In this document: positions 53,364 to 62,196 of the stretch, piece by piece | How the letters are laid out: every line of letters starts with the position of its first letter | Position numbering within the stretch: position 1 is the stretch's first letter | From: Hyphomicrobiales bacterium | Lineage (GTDB): Bacteria > Pseudomonadota > Alphaproteobacteria > Rhizobiales > Rhizobiaceae | Direction of reading: 5' to 3' | Length of the DNA: 64,000 bases | Assembly: GCA_900473685.1 (NCBI GenBank) | Contig: UCNE01000017.1 | Location: 62,001 to 126,000 of the forward strand | Program-made: the position numbers and the translations under genes | The notes under the pieces: generated by a model | What the model saw: the letters and a program-made list of their open reading frames with translations, nothing else | Told to the model about the DNA's origin: nothing | The model's database searches: none

Positions 53364-54491
53364 TCAGTCGCCATCGGCAAAAGAGAAACCCGAACTGAGC
53401 CCGATCGCAGCGCCAAAATCGAGATTGAGCCGCTGCAGAACGTTGTTAGTGTTTTGCAGAATACGGTTCAGCCTACCGCGCTGTTCGTCACTGGCAATCG
53501 CCTGCTCGACCGGCAGATCGATTTCGTCGAGGTCATCGACATTGGCCTGCAGCAGGTAATTGATCGCGCTGATCATGTCGCGGTTTCCGTCCGGCAGCAG
53601 TGCATCCATGCCGGCGGCATGGAACAAGGCCTGCAGTGCCGAAAAATTCGCAGACAGTGCCGGCATGGTATTGCCGGACCGCCAGTAGATGGCCATTTTC
53701 GGATGGCCCTTGTCCGGTTCGCCCTTGACGATACCGGCATAGAAAGGCCGCAGACGCTGGTCTCTTATGCTTTCGACGCCATGGACGAGAATGCCCAGCA
53801 GTTCGGTCGCCGCTTCCTTGCCATCACGATAGACCGGATTGTCCGGCCCCGGGCTCTTCCAGGCGGACTGGATGCCATCCGGCGTTTCCCATTCGGCGTG
53901 CAGTTCACCGGCCACGGCTTTCAGGTTATCGGCGATCGCAGCGCCATAGCGGCAGCGAAAGCCGTTTGTCTCGGTTGGCAATACCTCGGCTCCAGTGCCG
54001 TAAAGGACGTATTCCAGCGCGCCCAGCCCCTGTGCTGCAACGCTCTTGCCCTTCAGGCTTTCCGCAGAGGTGGCGGTTTCGTCATTGGTTGCCAGAATGC
54101 GCTGGACCTGCTTCAGACCGGTGCTCTTGCGATCCGGGAAAAACAGGAAGCGTTCGAACCGGTTGCCTTCGATAACCGGCCCGACACGGACGATCTCGAT
54201 CGTCGACCATTGCTGGACGACTTCGTCAAAACTCATCTGCACGTCGCCGAGCGTTTCATCGGACGGCTTTTCGCAGAGCGTATGGGCTGCCTCGGCCAGC
54301 GTTTCCGTACCCTCCAGCAGATCGCGGTAGCCAGGCCGGATGAAATCATCGACCGCCTTCTGCATGACACCCGGGACGGCATCCACGCGCAACCCGGCGC
54401 GCGGCGCGGCGGCCTCCTCATCTTCAGCCATTGCCGAAAATGGCAGGAAGGCAAGACTCAAGCCGAGAAGCAGGATATGCCGATGGCGCAT
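53364..54491 (-). CDS. Imelysin-family periplasmic protein (second copy)
   Basis: The 375-residue protein has a signal peptide (1-22, FSAMA) and the imelysin helical bundle: SFDEVVQQWSTIEIVRVGPV and GKSVAAQGLGALEYVLYG. The usual GxHxxE motif reads GLGALEY, lacking the His, unlike the paralogue at 56308. This variant group is encoded next to di-haem oxidoreductases and is implicated in iron acquisition. Its ATG overlaps the di-haem gene's stop by one base (TGATG). No further gene follows in this transcript before corA. Confidence 0.82.
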   Translation of the reverse strand: MRHRHILLLGLSLAFLPFSAMAEDEEAAAPRAGLRVDAVPGVMQKAVDDFIRPGYRDLLEGTETLAEAAHTLCEKPSDETLGDVQMSFDEVVQQWSTIEIVRVGPVIEGNRFERFLFFPDRKSTGLKQVQRILATNDETATSAESLKGKSVAAQGLGALEYVLYGTGAEVLPTETNGFRCRYGAAIADNLKAVAGELHAEWETPDGIQSAWKSPGPDNPVYRDGKEAATELLGILVHGVESIRDQRLRPFYAGIVKGEPDKGHPKMAIYWRSGNTMPALSANFSALQALFHAAGMDALLPDGNRDMISAINYLLQANVDDLDEIDLPVEQAIASDEQRGRLNRILQNTNNVLQRLNLDFGAAIGLSSGFSFADGD

Positions 54492-56257
54492 CAGAGAGAC
54501 TCCAGAAATGTGATCAGGGCTTGTCTATCGGCTTTTTCCAGCGCGGCAAACCGGTTGCGGGCTTTTGTTGCCTCGCCGCCATGCCAGAGGATCGCTTCCG
54601 TCAGGTTACGGGCGCGTCCGTCATGCAGGAAGAACGTATGGCCGCTGACTGTCTTGGTAAGGCCGATACCCCAGAGCGGCGGGGTGCGCCATTCGCCACC
54701 GGATGCAACGCCCACCGGCTGGCCGTCGGCCAGGCCTTCGCCCATGTCATGCAGCAGGAAATCGGAATAGGGCCAGATCAGCTGAAACGCATGCGCCTTG
54801 TTGGCGGCATCGCGGCGGGTGACGAATTTCGGCACATGGCAGGAAGCGCAACCGGTTTCGTAAAACACCTTCTTGCCTGCGAGCGTCTCGGCAAAGCTCG
54901 CCTTGCGCCGTGCCGGAACCGCCAGATTTTCCGAATAGAACGTGATGAGTCCAAGAACTGGATCCGGGGCTTCCGTATCGCCGAGGCGCGGCTGCACGCC
55001 GTCCGGCATCGCCAGACACGCTGTCTGTGCGGGCGTGCAATCGCCATGGCTGCGCCGGGCATCGGGCGACGAGATGCCGATATCGCCAGCCAACGCGTCG
55101 GCTGCCTGCTGGCGCACCGTTGGGCTCTGCGCCTTCCAGCCGAAACGGCCGAGCGCCAGTTTGCCGGATTGCGGGTCGCGGACCACGGGGATTTTTCCGC
55201 GGATGCCGTCACCATCCGCGTCCTGCGGATCGGCATTGGCGATGATATCAGCCGGGTGAATGGCTTCGATCAGACCAAGCCCCGACATCACCTGCGTGAC
55301 ACGCGGTGACAGCGTGGTCGTCGGATCGAGCGGCCCGTAACCGGGCTTGTCGATCGAATATTGCGGCTTGCGCAGGGAAACGATTTCCCCGCCCGCCAGC
55401 GTCACCGGCATTTCCGTATAGCTGATCCGCATATGGCCTTCTGCTGGCAGGCCGGGAACGGCGCTGTCTTGCAATTGCTGGCCATAGACGGGATCGGGGA
55501 AATTCAGCACCTCATGCGCGGCGATTGCCGCCCGTTCGGCATCGGTCTTTGGCGCTCGGGCAAGGCGCAGGAACATCGACGTCGCATCCTCCGAGCCTTC
55601 CGGCGGATGACCGCGGCCATCCTTCAGATGGCAGGTCTGGCAGGCGCGGGCATTGTAGAGCGGCCCCAGACCATCCGATGCCTGCGTCGACGAGGGAGAC
55701 GAGACCCAGAGCTTGCGGAACAGCGCATTGCCGAGCTTGAAACTCTCTTCTTCGGCAAAGGTGATGTTGGTAGAGAATTGCGAGAGAATGTCCTGGTTAA
55801 CGGACGCGATCGAGGTACCAGCCCCGCCGGACATGACTTCGAACTTTTCCGCCTTGGAAAAGTCAGTCGCCGGCCGGGTGACGGCCTCGACACGCGCTCG
55901 ATCAGCCTCGGTCAGGTCATCGCGGATGGAGGACAGCGGGAGAACTTCGGCAAGACTTTCCGTCTTGGCAGGCGGATTACCCCCCTCTGCCCTGCCGGGC
56001 ATCTCCCCCACAAGGGGGGAGATCGACGTGGCGACCTCTCGCCGATCCTCTTGCCCCGAGGTTCCCGTTATCAGACCTACGGACGTGGTGGCAGGCTCGA
56101 AGTCAATCTCCCCCCTTGTGGGGGAGATGTCCCGAAGGAACAGAGGGGGGTGAGCCGCCTGAAACAGGCTACCGCCAAAAACGGAAAAACCGCCCGCCGT
56201 TGTCAAAAACAGAACGGCAGACGGCAATATCAGGCGTCGGGCAGGCCAAGCACGCAT
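54491..56257 (-). CDS. Di-haem oxidoreductase (c-type, DUF1111/thiol oxidoreductase family) with repeat-encoded insert
   Basis: The 588-residue protein has a signal sequence (residues 1-34), an insert at about 36-93 encoded by palindromic repeat DNA, then the catalytic body with two haem motifs CQTCH (about residue 213) and CASCH. The C-terminus ends ATKARNRFAALEKADRQALITFLESL. Relatives are periplasmic cytochrome-c-like electron carriers or oxidases encoded with imelysins. The insert is in frame (177 bp between TTACCC and GGGTGA ends) and shifts no codons, so the protein is probably still made. Confidence 0.82.
   Translation of the reverse strand: MRAWPARRLILPSAVLFLTTAGGFSVFGGSLFQAAHPPLFLRDISPTRGEIDFEPATTSVGLITGTSGQEDRREVATSISPLVGEMPGRAEGGNPPAKTESLAEVLPLSSIRDDLTEADRARVEAVTRPATDFSKAEKFEVMSGGAGTSIASVNQDILSQFSTNITFAEEESFKLGNALFRKLWVSSPSSTQASDGLGPLYNARACQTCHLKDGRGHPPEGSEDATSMFLRLARAPKTDAERAAIAAHEVLNFPDPVYGQQLQDSAVPGLPAEGHMRISYTEMPVTLAGGEIVSLRKPQYSIDKPGYGPLDPTTTLSPRVTQVMSGLGLIEAIHPADIIANADPQDADGDGIRGKIPVVRDPQSGKLALGRFGWKAQSPTVRQQAADALAGDIGISSPDARRSHGDCTPAQTACLAMPDGVQPRLGDTEAPDPVLGLITFYSENLAVPARRKASFAETLAGKKVFYETGCASCHVPKFVTRRDAANKAHAFQLIWPYSDFLLHDMGEGLADGQPVGVASGGEWRTPPLWGIGLTKTVSGHTFFLHDGRARNLTEAILWHGGEATKARNRFAALEKADRQALITFLESL
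55977..56153. repeat. Rhizobial palindromic repeat, family A, copy 3 (inside a coding region)
   Basis: Ends TTACCCCCCTCTG (55977-55989) and CAGAGGGGGGTGA (56141-56153) with inner arms CTCCCCCACAAGGGGGGAG and its inverse match copies 1 and 2. Here it lies within the di-haem oxidoreductase gene, encoding about 59 codons without a stop in the gene's frame. The centre (about 56027-56100) is unlike the other copies. Confidence 0.85.
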
Positions 56258-56261
56258 TCAG

Positions 56262-56296
56262 AAAAAACCGGGCCGCTCACGAGAAGAGGCGGCCCG
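56262..56296 (-). terminator. Intrinsic terminator or attenuator between imelysin 1 and the di-haem gene
   Basis: CGGGCCGC (56269-56276) pairs with GCGGCCCG (56289-56296) around a 12-base loop; on the minus strand a T6 run (56267-56262) follows one base after the stem. It begins 11 bp after the imelysin stop and lies before the di-haem start, so it probably lowers expression of the downstream genes relative to imelysin 1. Confidence 0.75.
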
Positions 56297-56307
56297 CCTT
56301 TGCTTTC

Positions 56308-57588
56308 TCATTGGAAGACGGCGTTAGGATTATCCAGGCTGTCGGAACCTTCAAGCTCGATCGTGCCGAGTTCCAGCGACGCAATGACGCGCTCGACCGT
56401 CTTTGCCTGAGCAACCAGGCCATCAATGGCAGCCTGAATGACGGCATTGCCCTCGGTGTTGCCTTCGCCGATCATCTGGTCGTACTTTTCGACCGTCTCG
56501 CCGCGCTTGGCCATGGCCTGCATCGCGGTGATGGTGGCCGCCAGCTTTTCCTTCATTTCCTTGTCGAGCGCCGGATCCTTGGCGGCAACGAGTTCGGACA
56601 ACGACGGGCCGGTCATCTTGGTGCCGTCGACCTTGGTGTATTCACCGAGATAGGCGGCCTGGATACCGATCGCGTCATGAAGATGCGAGTTGTAGGTATT
56701 GTCCGAGAAGCAATCATGCTCTTCTTCCGGATCGTGCAGAAGCAGGCCAAGCTTCATGCGCTCGCCGGCCAGTTCGCCATAGGAGAGCGAACCCATGCCG
56801 GTCAGGATGGCACCGAGGCCAGCCTTGGGATCGGCTTCGACATTCTTGGTGGCGGCGCCATCCGGCGTCCAGTTGGCAACCATGTCCTTCAGATCGGACA
56901 CGAGCAGATCGCTGGCGGCCTTCAGATAGGCGGCGCGGCGGTCGCAATTGCCGTTGGTGCAAGCCTTGGCGTCATAGTCGGTGTACGGACGATTGCCGGC
57001 GCCCGGGCCGGTACCGTTCAGGTCCTGCCCCCAGAGCAGGAATTCGATGGCATGGTAGCCGGTCGCCACGTTCGCCTCGATGCCGCCGGCTTCCTGCAGG
57101 GTGCCTGCCAGGAACTCTGGCGTAATGTTGGTCGCATCCACATCCTTGCCGTCGATCTTGATTGTCTTGTTGGCAATGACGTTGGCGGTGAACAGCGCGT
57201 TCTCGTCGCTTTCCGTGCCATAGCTCGGATCAACGTAGTCGATCAGGCCTTCATCCAGCGGCCAGGCGTTGACCTTGCCTTCCCATTCGTCGACGATCGG
57301 GTTGCCGAAGCGATAGACTTCGGTTTCCTGATAGGGGTTGCGGGCAGCAAGCCAGGCCTCGCGGGCGGCCTTCAGCGTCGCTTCGCTCGGTGTGGCGATC
57401 AGCGCATCGACGGCTTTGTTCAGCGCTTCAGCGGTCGAGAGTGCATCCGAGAATTTCGCATGGGCGACATCGGCATAGTGCTTGACGACGGCGGCTGCAT
57501 CGGTGGCGGCCTGCGCCGGCTGCAGCGCCAGCATCGACGTGGCAGTGGCAAGCGCCAGCGCGGCGCTGCGAAGGAATGATTTGGTCAT
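56308..57588 (-). CDS. Imelysin-family periplasmic iron-regulated protein (first copy)
   Basis: The 426-residue protein has a signal peptide (1-27, cleavage near AQAAT) and the full imelysin signature with GxHxxE in VATGYHAIEFLLWGQDLNGTG. It also has the conserved region GERMKLGLLLHDPEEEHDCFSDNTY and SHLHDAIG. Imelysins of this type (IrpA-like) act in iron uptake. CCAGGAGAGG precedes ATG 57588; a frame open to 57654 is not signal-like. A candidate Irr/ICE-type box stands about 150 bp upstream. Confidence 0.88.
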   Translation of the reverse strand: MTKSFLRSAALALATATSMLALQPAQAATDAAAVVKHYADVAHAKFSDALSTAEALNKAVDALIATPSEATLKAAREAWLAARNPYQETEVYRFGNPIVDEWEGKVNAWPLDEGLIDYVDPSYGTESDENALFTANVIANKTIKIDGKDVDATNITPEFLAGTLQEAGGIEANVATGYHAIEFLLWGQDLNGTGPGAGNRPYTDYDAKACTNGNCDRRAAYLKAASDLLVSDLKDMVANWTPDGAATKNVEADPKAGLGAILTGMGSLSYGELAGERMKLGLLLHDPEEEHDCFSDNTYNSHLHDAIGIQAAYLGEYTKVDGTKMTGPSLSELVAAKDPALDKEMKEKLAATITAMQAMAKRGETVEKYDQMIGEGNTEGNAVIQAAIDGLVAQAKTVERVIASLELGTIELEGSDSLDNPNAVFQ

Positions 57589-57734
57589 GACCTCTCCTGG
57601 TATTGTCCGAATGAATTCGGCGTTCCCCACCGCCCGGCTCCGCCGGTCGCGCAAGCCGCGCGGCCCGATGGATGGACGTGGCTATTCAGCCCGGGTTTCA
57701 TGAACCAAAATTAAACTTGTGTCAAAGTGTATAG

Positions 57735-57751
57735 TTTAGAATGTTTTCAAT
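57735..57751. promoter_or_regulatory. Candidate iron-response (ICE-like) box upstream of the imelysin operon
   Basis: TTTAGAA-TGT-TTTCAAT keeps one perfect half of the rhizobial ICE motif (TTTAGAA-N3-TTCTAAA) and matches the other at 4 of 7 positions. TTGACA on the minus strand at 57725-57720 could be a -35 element. The match is moderate. Confidence 0.35.
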
Positions 57752-57817
57752 GTGGATGCGGCAGAAAAAACCGCCGCAAGACCGCGGTGAACCCCGGCTG
57801 AAGCGCCTTCAGGGCGC

Positions 57818-59107
57818 TCAGCTTTTGCGGCCCATCAGGCAAAAGAAGAAGCCGTCGGTATCCGTCGATGCCGGCGTCAGCGTCACCGTTTTCATGTCCG
57901 CCGACCACGGCTGCCTCTTGTCAGTGCCGAACAGATCGGCCCAGGCGTCGGCAGCGGAGAGGATTTCGAATTCCGGGTTATCCTCGCAGAACGCGTAGAC
58001 CTGCGCCTCGTTTTCCTCCGGCAGAACCGAACAGGTCACATAGATGAGATGGCCACCGGGTCGCACGAAGGATGAAGCACCAGCCAGCGCTTCCTGCTGC
58101 TGGCCCAGCCGTTCCTCAAGGTTCTTCTGCGTCAGCCGCCATTTGGTGTCCGGACGGCGGCGCCAGGTGCCGGTACCGGTGCAGGGCGCATCGACCAGCA
58201 CACGATCGAACTTGCCGGTAAACGGCTTCAAGCCCTCCAGCCGGTCGTGTACCTGGACATTGCGGGTGCCCGCGCGCTTCAGCCGCTCGATGATCGGGGC
58301 CAGGCGCTTGCGGTCGGTATCGTAGGCGTGGATCTGGCCCTTGTTGTGCATGGCTGCGGACATGGCCAGCGTCTTGCCGCCGCCACCGGCGCAATAATCG
58401 AGGATCTGGTCGTTCTCTTTCGGCATGACCAGATCGGCGACGATCTGCGAGCCTTCGTCCTGAACCTCGAACCAGCCCTTTTCAAAGGAGATTTCGGCGG
58501 TGACGTTGGGCAGGCGCGAGGCACCCTCGCCTGCCTTGACGCGGATGCCGTTACGGGCAATCGCCGCCGGCTCGACGCCGCTGCGGTCCAGCGCCTTCAA
58601 CACCTTGTCGCGCGTCGCCTTCAGCGTGTTGACGCGCAGGTCGAGCGCCGGACGGCCAGCCAGAGCCTGGGCCTCTTCCAGCCAGTCTTCATCGAAATTT
58701 TCTTCAAAGGACCGCTGGACCCATTCCGGGATATCACCCTGGACATGCGGCGGCGCATCTTCGAGCTTACGGCTGGCAAAGGCGGCAACCATTTCGGCAG
58801 TCAGGGGTTCAGGCGCAAACTTGTCGCCTTCCAGCTCTGCGGCCAACTGCTCGGGCGAAACGCCCCACTGGCGGAACATCACGGCATGGCCGAGCGCGGT
58901 CGCGCTGTCGCTGTCCATCAGATAGGCGTGGGAGAGTTTCATGCGCAGCGCGTCATAGACGATATTGCCGATCGCGGCGCGATCACCGGATCCGGCAAAG
59001 CGATGAGCCAGCCCCCAATCCTTGAGGGCATCGGCCACGGGACGCTTGCGCGTTTCGATATCGGCAAGAACCTCAATGGCTCCGGCGAGCCTGCCACCCA
59101 GTCGCAT
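57818..59107 (-). CDS. RsmB/NOP2-type 16S rRNA (cytosine-C5) methyltransferase family protein
   Basis: The 429-residue protein has an N-terminal NusB-like/RNA-binding part, then the SAM-binding LDYCAGGGGKTLAMSAAM, the catalytic Cys motifs VLVDAPCTGTGTWRRRPD and LIYVTCSVLPEENE. It probably methylates C967-equivalent of 16S rRNA or a similar site; a true RsmB has the same layout. Stands between the imelysin cluster and an rlpA-like gene. Confidence 0.88.
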   Translation of the reverse strand: MRLGGRLAGAIEVLADIETRKRPVADALKDWGLAHRFAGSGDRAAIGNIVYDALRMKLSHAYLMDSDSATALGHAVMFRQWGVSPEQLAAELEGDKFAPEPLTAEMVAAFASRKLEDAPPHVQGDIPEWVQRSFEENFDEDWLEEAQALAGRPALDLRVNTLKATRDKVLKALDRSGVEPAAIARNGIRVKAGEGASRLPNVTAEISFEKGWFEVQDEGSQIVADLVMPKENDQILDYCAGGGGKTLAMSAAMHNKGQIHAYDTDRKRLAPIIERLKRAGTRNVQVHDRLEGLKPFTGKFDRVLVDAPCTGTGTWRRRPDTKWRLTQKNLEERLGQQQEALAGASSFVRPGGHLIYVTCSVLPEENEAQVYAFCEDNPEFEILSAADAWADLFGTDKRQPWSADMKTVTLTPASTDTDGFFFCLMGRKS

Positions 59108-59292
59108 CTTTCAAAACTCCATTTTCCGCCGTGGTAGCGGTGATGGCCGTCAAGAGCAAGCCGGGAGGCGCCTGCGCGTGACGAATGCTGACCAGATGGG
59201 AGGCTGTTTTCCATACGGGAGGCCAAGCCTTTCCGTTGGAACGGTATCAAATCCACCCGGAACAAATCCCGGACGGGCGTGTTGTTATGCCG

Positions 59293-59694
59293 TCAGCTGA
59301 CGACGCGATAACAGATGCTGGCGGTGCCGGAGCTGATCATGCCGATGTGGGAAGCGGCGGCCTTGGAGAGATCGAGCACGCGGCCGCGAATGAAGGGGCC
59401 ACGGTCATTGATGCGAACGACGACAGTCTTGCCGTTGCGCTTGTTGGTGACGGCAACCTTGGTGCCGAACTTGAGATTGCGGTGCGCGGCGGTGAGGTAT
59501 GAAGCATTCATCCGTTCGCCGGATGCCGTGCGCGATGTCAGGGCGTACCAGGATGCCCCACCGCAATTACCAGCCTTGGCCGGAGTAGCCTTTGCCTGAC
59601 CAGGTGCAGCCTGGCTTGGTGTAACTGCAGTAAAAGTTGCCCCCAAGGCAAAAGCCGCTGCAAGAGCAGCAGACGTTATCTTCATCTTGATCAA
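59293..59694 (-). CDS. RlpA-like septal ring lytic-transglycosylase fold protein (short)
   Basis: The 133-residue exported protein has a signal peptide (1-30), then the double-psi barrel: [59 protein letters not shown]. The Asp in NDRGPF is the usual catalytic residue. It lacks a SPOR domain, unlike long RlpA. A TTG at 59694 has AAGGGG 8 bases upstream; ATG 59685 is the alternative. Confidence 0.85.
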   Translation of the reverse strand: MIKMKITSAALAAAFALGATFTAVTPSQAAPGQAKATPAKAGNCGGASWYALTSRTASGERMNASYLTAAHRNLKFGTKVAVTNKRNGKTVVVRINDRGPFIRGRVLDLSKAAASHIGMISSGTASICYRVVS

Positions 59695-60152
59695 ACAGAT
59701 GACCCCTTCGCTTGAAATTTAGTTAAGTCTTACGAAGGCTCGGGTTTTCAGGGGGAAAAATGGCAAAAACGTGCCTCAACCTTTAACGTTGCATTAGGAA
59801 ATATTGCCAATCTCCGAAAAATTAAAATTACTAAATTTTGAAATTCTGTCACAAAGCTGCAGAAGTGCTTTGGATTCAGGCGTTAGTCTGCCAGAGGCCG
59901 TTCACATCGGCGTGAACATCTATCGGCTCAAGAAAAAGGATTCAATTTTTTGAAATTAGCCGAATCCGGCTGATTTTGAAGCTAGAGAATCCATTATTCC
60001 CGTTATGAGTGCATGAAAATGGCAGCACCACGGAGATATTCTTGCCATTTTCATAGACCAAACGGTCATGGCTGCAACGATATTTGGCCACAATTCATCT
60101 GGTCTATCAGAGACAGATCATAGACTATCCGATCCGCCCTTTACTTGAAAGA
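59695..60152. other. AT-rich non-coding region with a long inverted repeat
   Basis: 458 bp without a gene. It holds ATGAAAATGGCA at 60013-60024 and its perfect complement TGCCATTTTCAT at 60043-60054 with an 18-bp spacer, plus shorter GGTCTAT/ATAGAC elements near 60100. Marked AT content contrasts with flanks. It could contain promoters for the RlpA-like gene, a small RNA, or a degraded mobile element; no such gene is recognisable. Confidence 0.45.
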
Positions 60153-61025
60153 TCAGCCACGCCAGTGGCCGTTACTCCACAATTCCGCTAGCGAAATCCG
60201 ATAGTCTGGGAAGCGGAAGACGAATCCGAGATCACGCAGCCGTGTATTCGAAACGCGCTTGTTCTCTCCATAGAAAGACCGCGCCATCGGCGAGAGCTCG
60301 GCGGTTTCAAAGGGCATTTCGGGTGGCGGCATCACGCCCATCAGGCGGGCGGCTTCGGCGACGATATCCTGCGGCGGCGCCGGTTCATGGTCGGTGACAT
60401 TATAGATGCCGCCGATCGACCGGCCGGAGAGAAAGACGGCAGAACCGGCAATATCCTCGACACGGATGCGGTTGAAGACCTGATTGGGCTTGATCAGGCG
60501 GCGCGCGGTTCCAGCGGCGAGATTGCAGAAGGCGTTGCGGCCGGGTCCATAGATGCCGGAGAGCCGCAGCACTGCGACGGGTATATTGGCGGCCTCACCG
60601 AAGGCCAGCCACGCCTGTTCCGCGGCAACCCGCTCGACGGACCGGGCGGACACCGGCTCCAGCGATGCCTCCTCCGTCACCCAGGCGCCACCATGATCGC
60701 CATAGACGCCAACCGTCGAGAGATAGGCTGCCCATTGCAAATTCGGCATCAAGCCGGCAAGCGGCGGTGCGTCCGGCCGCATCGTCGGGTCGCCATCCCG
60801 GCCGGGGGCGATCGACTGGATGAGATGCGTCGTCTGCTTCATGACGTCAGCAAGTTCCGGCGAGATCGTCACACCGTCATAGACAAGCGCATCGATACCT
60901 TGCGCGCTGAGCGCAGCAAGCTTGTCTTCAGACCGTGTCGTTCCCGTAACGGATTGCGCCAGCGGCAAGAAGGCCCTGGCAATCGCCGAGCCGGAAAACC
61001 CGGCACCCAAGATCAAGACACGCAT
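60153..61025 (-). CDS. NAD-dependent epimerase/dehydratase family protein
   Basis: The 290-residue extended-SDR protein has MRVLILGAGFSGSAIARAF (Rossmann), YLSTVGVYGDHGG, VAVLRLSGIYGPGRN, and GIYNVTDHEPAPP. It resembles the SDR5-like proteins found near queG or as YeeZ-type; substrate unknown. ATG 61025 overlaps the queG stop (TGATG); a frame open to 61049 is inside queG. Confidence 0.85.
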   Translation of the reverse strand: MRVLILGAGFSGSAIARAFLPLAQSVTGTTRSEDKLAALSAQGIDALVYDGVTISPELADVMKQTTHLIQSIAPGRDGDPTMRPDAPPLAGLMPNLQWAAYLSTVGVYGDHGGAWVTEEASLEPVSARSVERVAAEQAWLAFGEAANIPVAVLRLSGIYGPGRNAFCNLAAGTARRLIKPNQVFNRIRVEDIAGSAVFLSGRSIGGIYNVTDHEPAPPQDIVAEAARLMGVMPPPEMPFETAELSPMARSFYGENKRVSNTRLRDLGFVFRFPDYRISLAELWSNGHWRG

Positions 61026-62185
61026 CAGACACCTCCTGCCAGTTTCCATTCGGCGAGAACCTCGGGATCGGTCTCGCCTTGCCGTCTTGCCGCAAAATCA
61101 GAGAAATCACCAGCAGTCATCAAACGTGACAAGGCCCAGATGGCCATCCCCCGCACAGCCGCCGAGGGATCTCCAGACAGGGTGCGACAGAGATCGACCA
61201 AGCCCGTCTCCCCCGAGTTTCCAGCAGCAATCAGACAGTTGCGGACAAACCGGTCACGGCCGATACGCTTGACCGGCGAGCCGGAAAAGAACGTTCGAAA
61301 CGTCGGATCATCGAGCGTCAGCAGAAACGACAGCGGCGGCTCCTTCAGGTCCTCGCGCGCCTTCAGCTTCATCTCGGAGGCAGCGGCGGCAAACTTGTTC
61401 CACGGACAGGCCGACAGGCAATCGTCGCAGCCGTAGATACGATTGCCGATCCTTGGGCGAATGGCGGGATCGATCGGCCCTTTGTGCTCGATCGTCAGGT
61501 AGGAAATGCAGCGGCGCGCATCGATCCGGTAGGGTGCCGGAAACGCGTCCGTCGGGCAGGAATCGAGACAGGCACGGCAGGAACCGCAATGGTCCCGTTC
61601 CGGCGTATCGATCGAAAGATCGGCCGTGGTGAACAGGCTGCCGAGAAACAGCCACGAGCCGAATTCGCGGCTGACGAGATTGGTGTGCTTGCCCTGCCAG
61701 CCAAGACCCGCCTGCTCGGCAAGCGGCTTCTCCATCACCGGTGCCGTATCGACGAAGACCTTGACGTCCTCGCCTGCGCGCGCGGCAAAGCGGGTCGCGA
61801 CCTCCTTCAGCTTGCCCTTGATCACATCGTGATAATCGCGGTTTCGGGCATAGACGGAGATGGCGCCGAGGTCCGGCTTGTCGAGAATATAGCGCGGGTC
61901 TTCATCCGGCCCGTAATTCATGCCGAACAACACAACGGAACGCACGTCGCTCCAGAGCACGCGGGGATCAGCCCGGCGGTCGGCCGTGTCAGCCATCCAG
62001 TCCATCGTGCCGTGATAGCCTTCGGCGAGGAAATCGGCGAGGCGTTCCGGCGCCTGCGGGATGGAATCGGGCAGCGTCACCCGGCAGACGTCAAAACCCT
62101 TGTCGCGGGCTTCGTCCTTCAGGAAGCGGGTGAGCGTCCGGCGCCGCTTGTCATGCTTCTCCTCAAGGAGCGCATTGCCGGGCAC
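61025..62185 (-). CDS. queG: Epoxyqueuosine reductase
   Basis: The 386-residue cobalamin/iron-sulfur enzyme makes queuosine in tRNA from epoxyqueuosine. Two 4Fe-4S cluster motifs: CGSCRACLDSCPTDAF and CDDCLSACPWNKF. The B12 region includes GLGWQGKHTNLVSREFGSWLFLG. GTG start 62185 with AAGGAG 7 bases upstream. It follows the GST-like gene by 11 bp and precedes the epimerase with overlap. Confidence 0.93.
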   Translation of the reverse strand: MPGNALLEEKHDKRRRTLTRFLKDEARDKGFDVCRVTLPDSIPQAPERLADFLAEGYHGTMDWMADTADRRADPRVLWSDVRSVVLFGMNYGPDEDPRYILDKPDLGAISVYARNRDYHDVIKGKLKEVATRFAARAGEDVKVFVDTAPVMEKPLAEQAGLGWQGKHTNLVSREFGSWLFLGSLFTTADLSIDTPERDHCGSCRACLDSCPTDAFPAPYRIDARRCISYLTIEHKGPIDPAIRPRIGNRIYGCDDCLSACPWNKFAAAASEMKLKAREDLKEPPLSFLLTLDDPTFRTFFSGSPVKRIGRDRFVRNCLIAAGNSGETGLVDLCRTLSGDPSAAVRGMAIWALSRLMTAGDFSDFAARRQGETDPEVLAEWKLAGGV

Positions 62186-62196
62186 GGAACCGCTCC

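Noticed and set aside
56116-57579. A 487-codon plus-strand ORF
   Set aside because: Antisense to imelysin 1, which has a signal peptide and full motifs; the plus frame has no recognisable domain.
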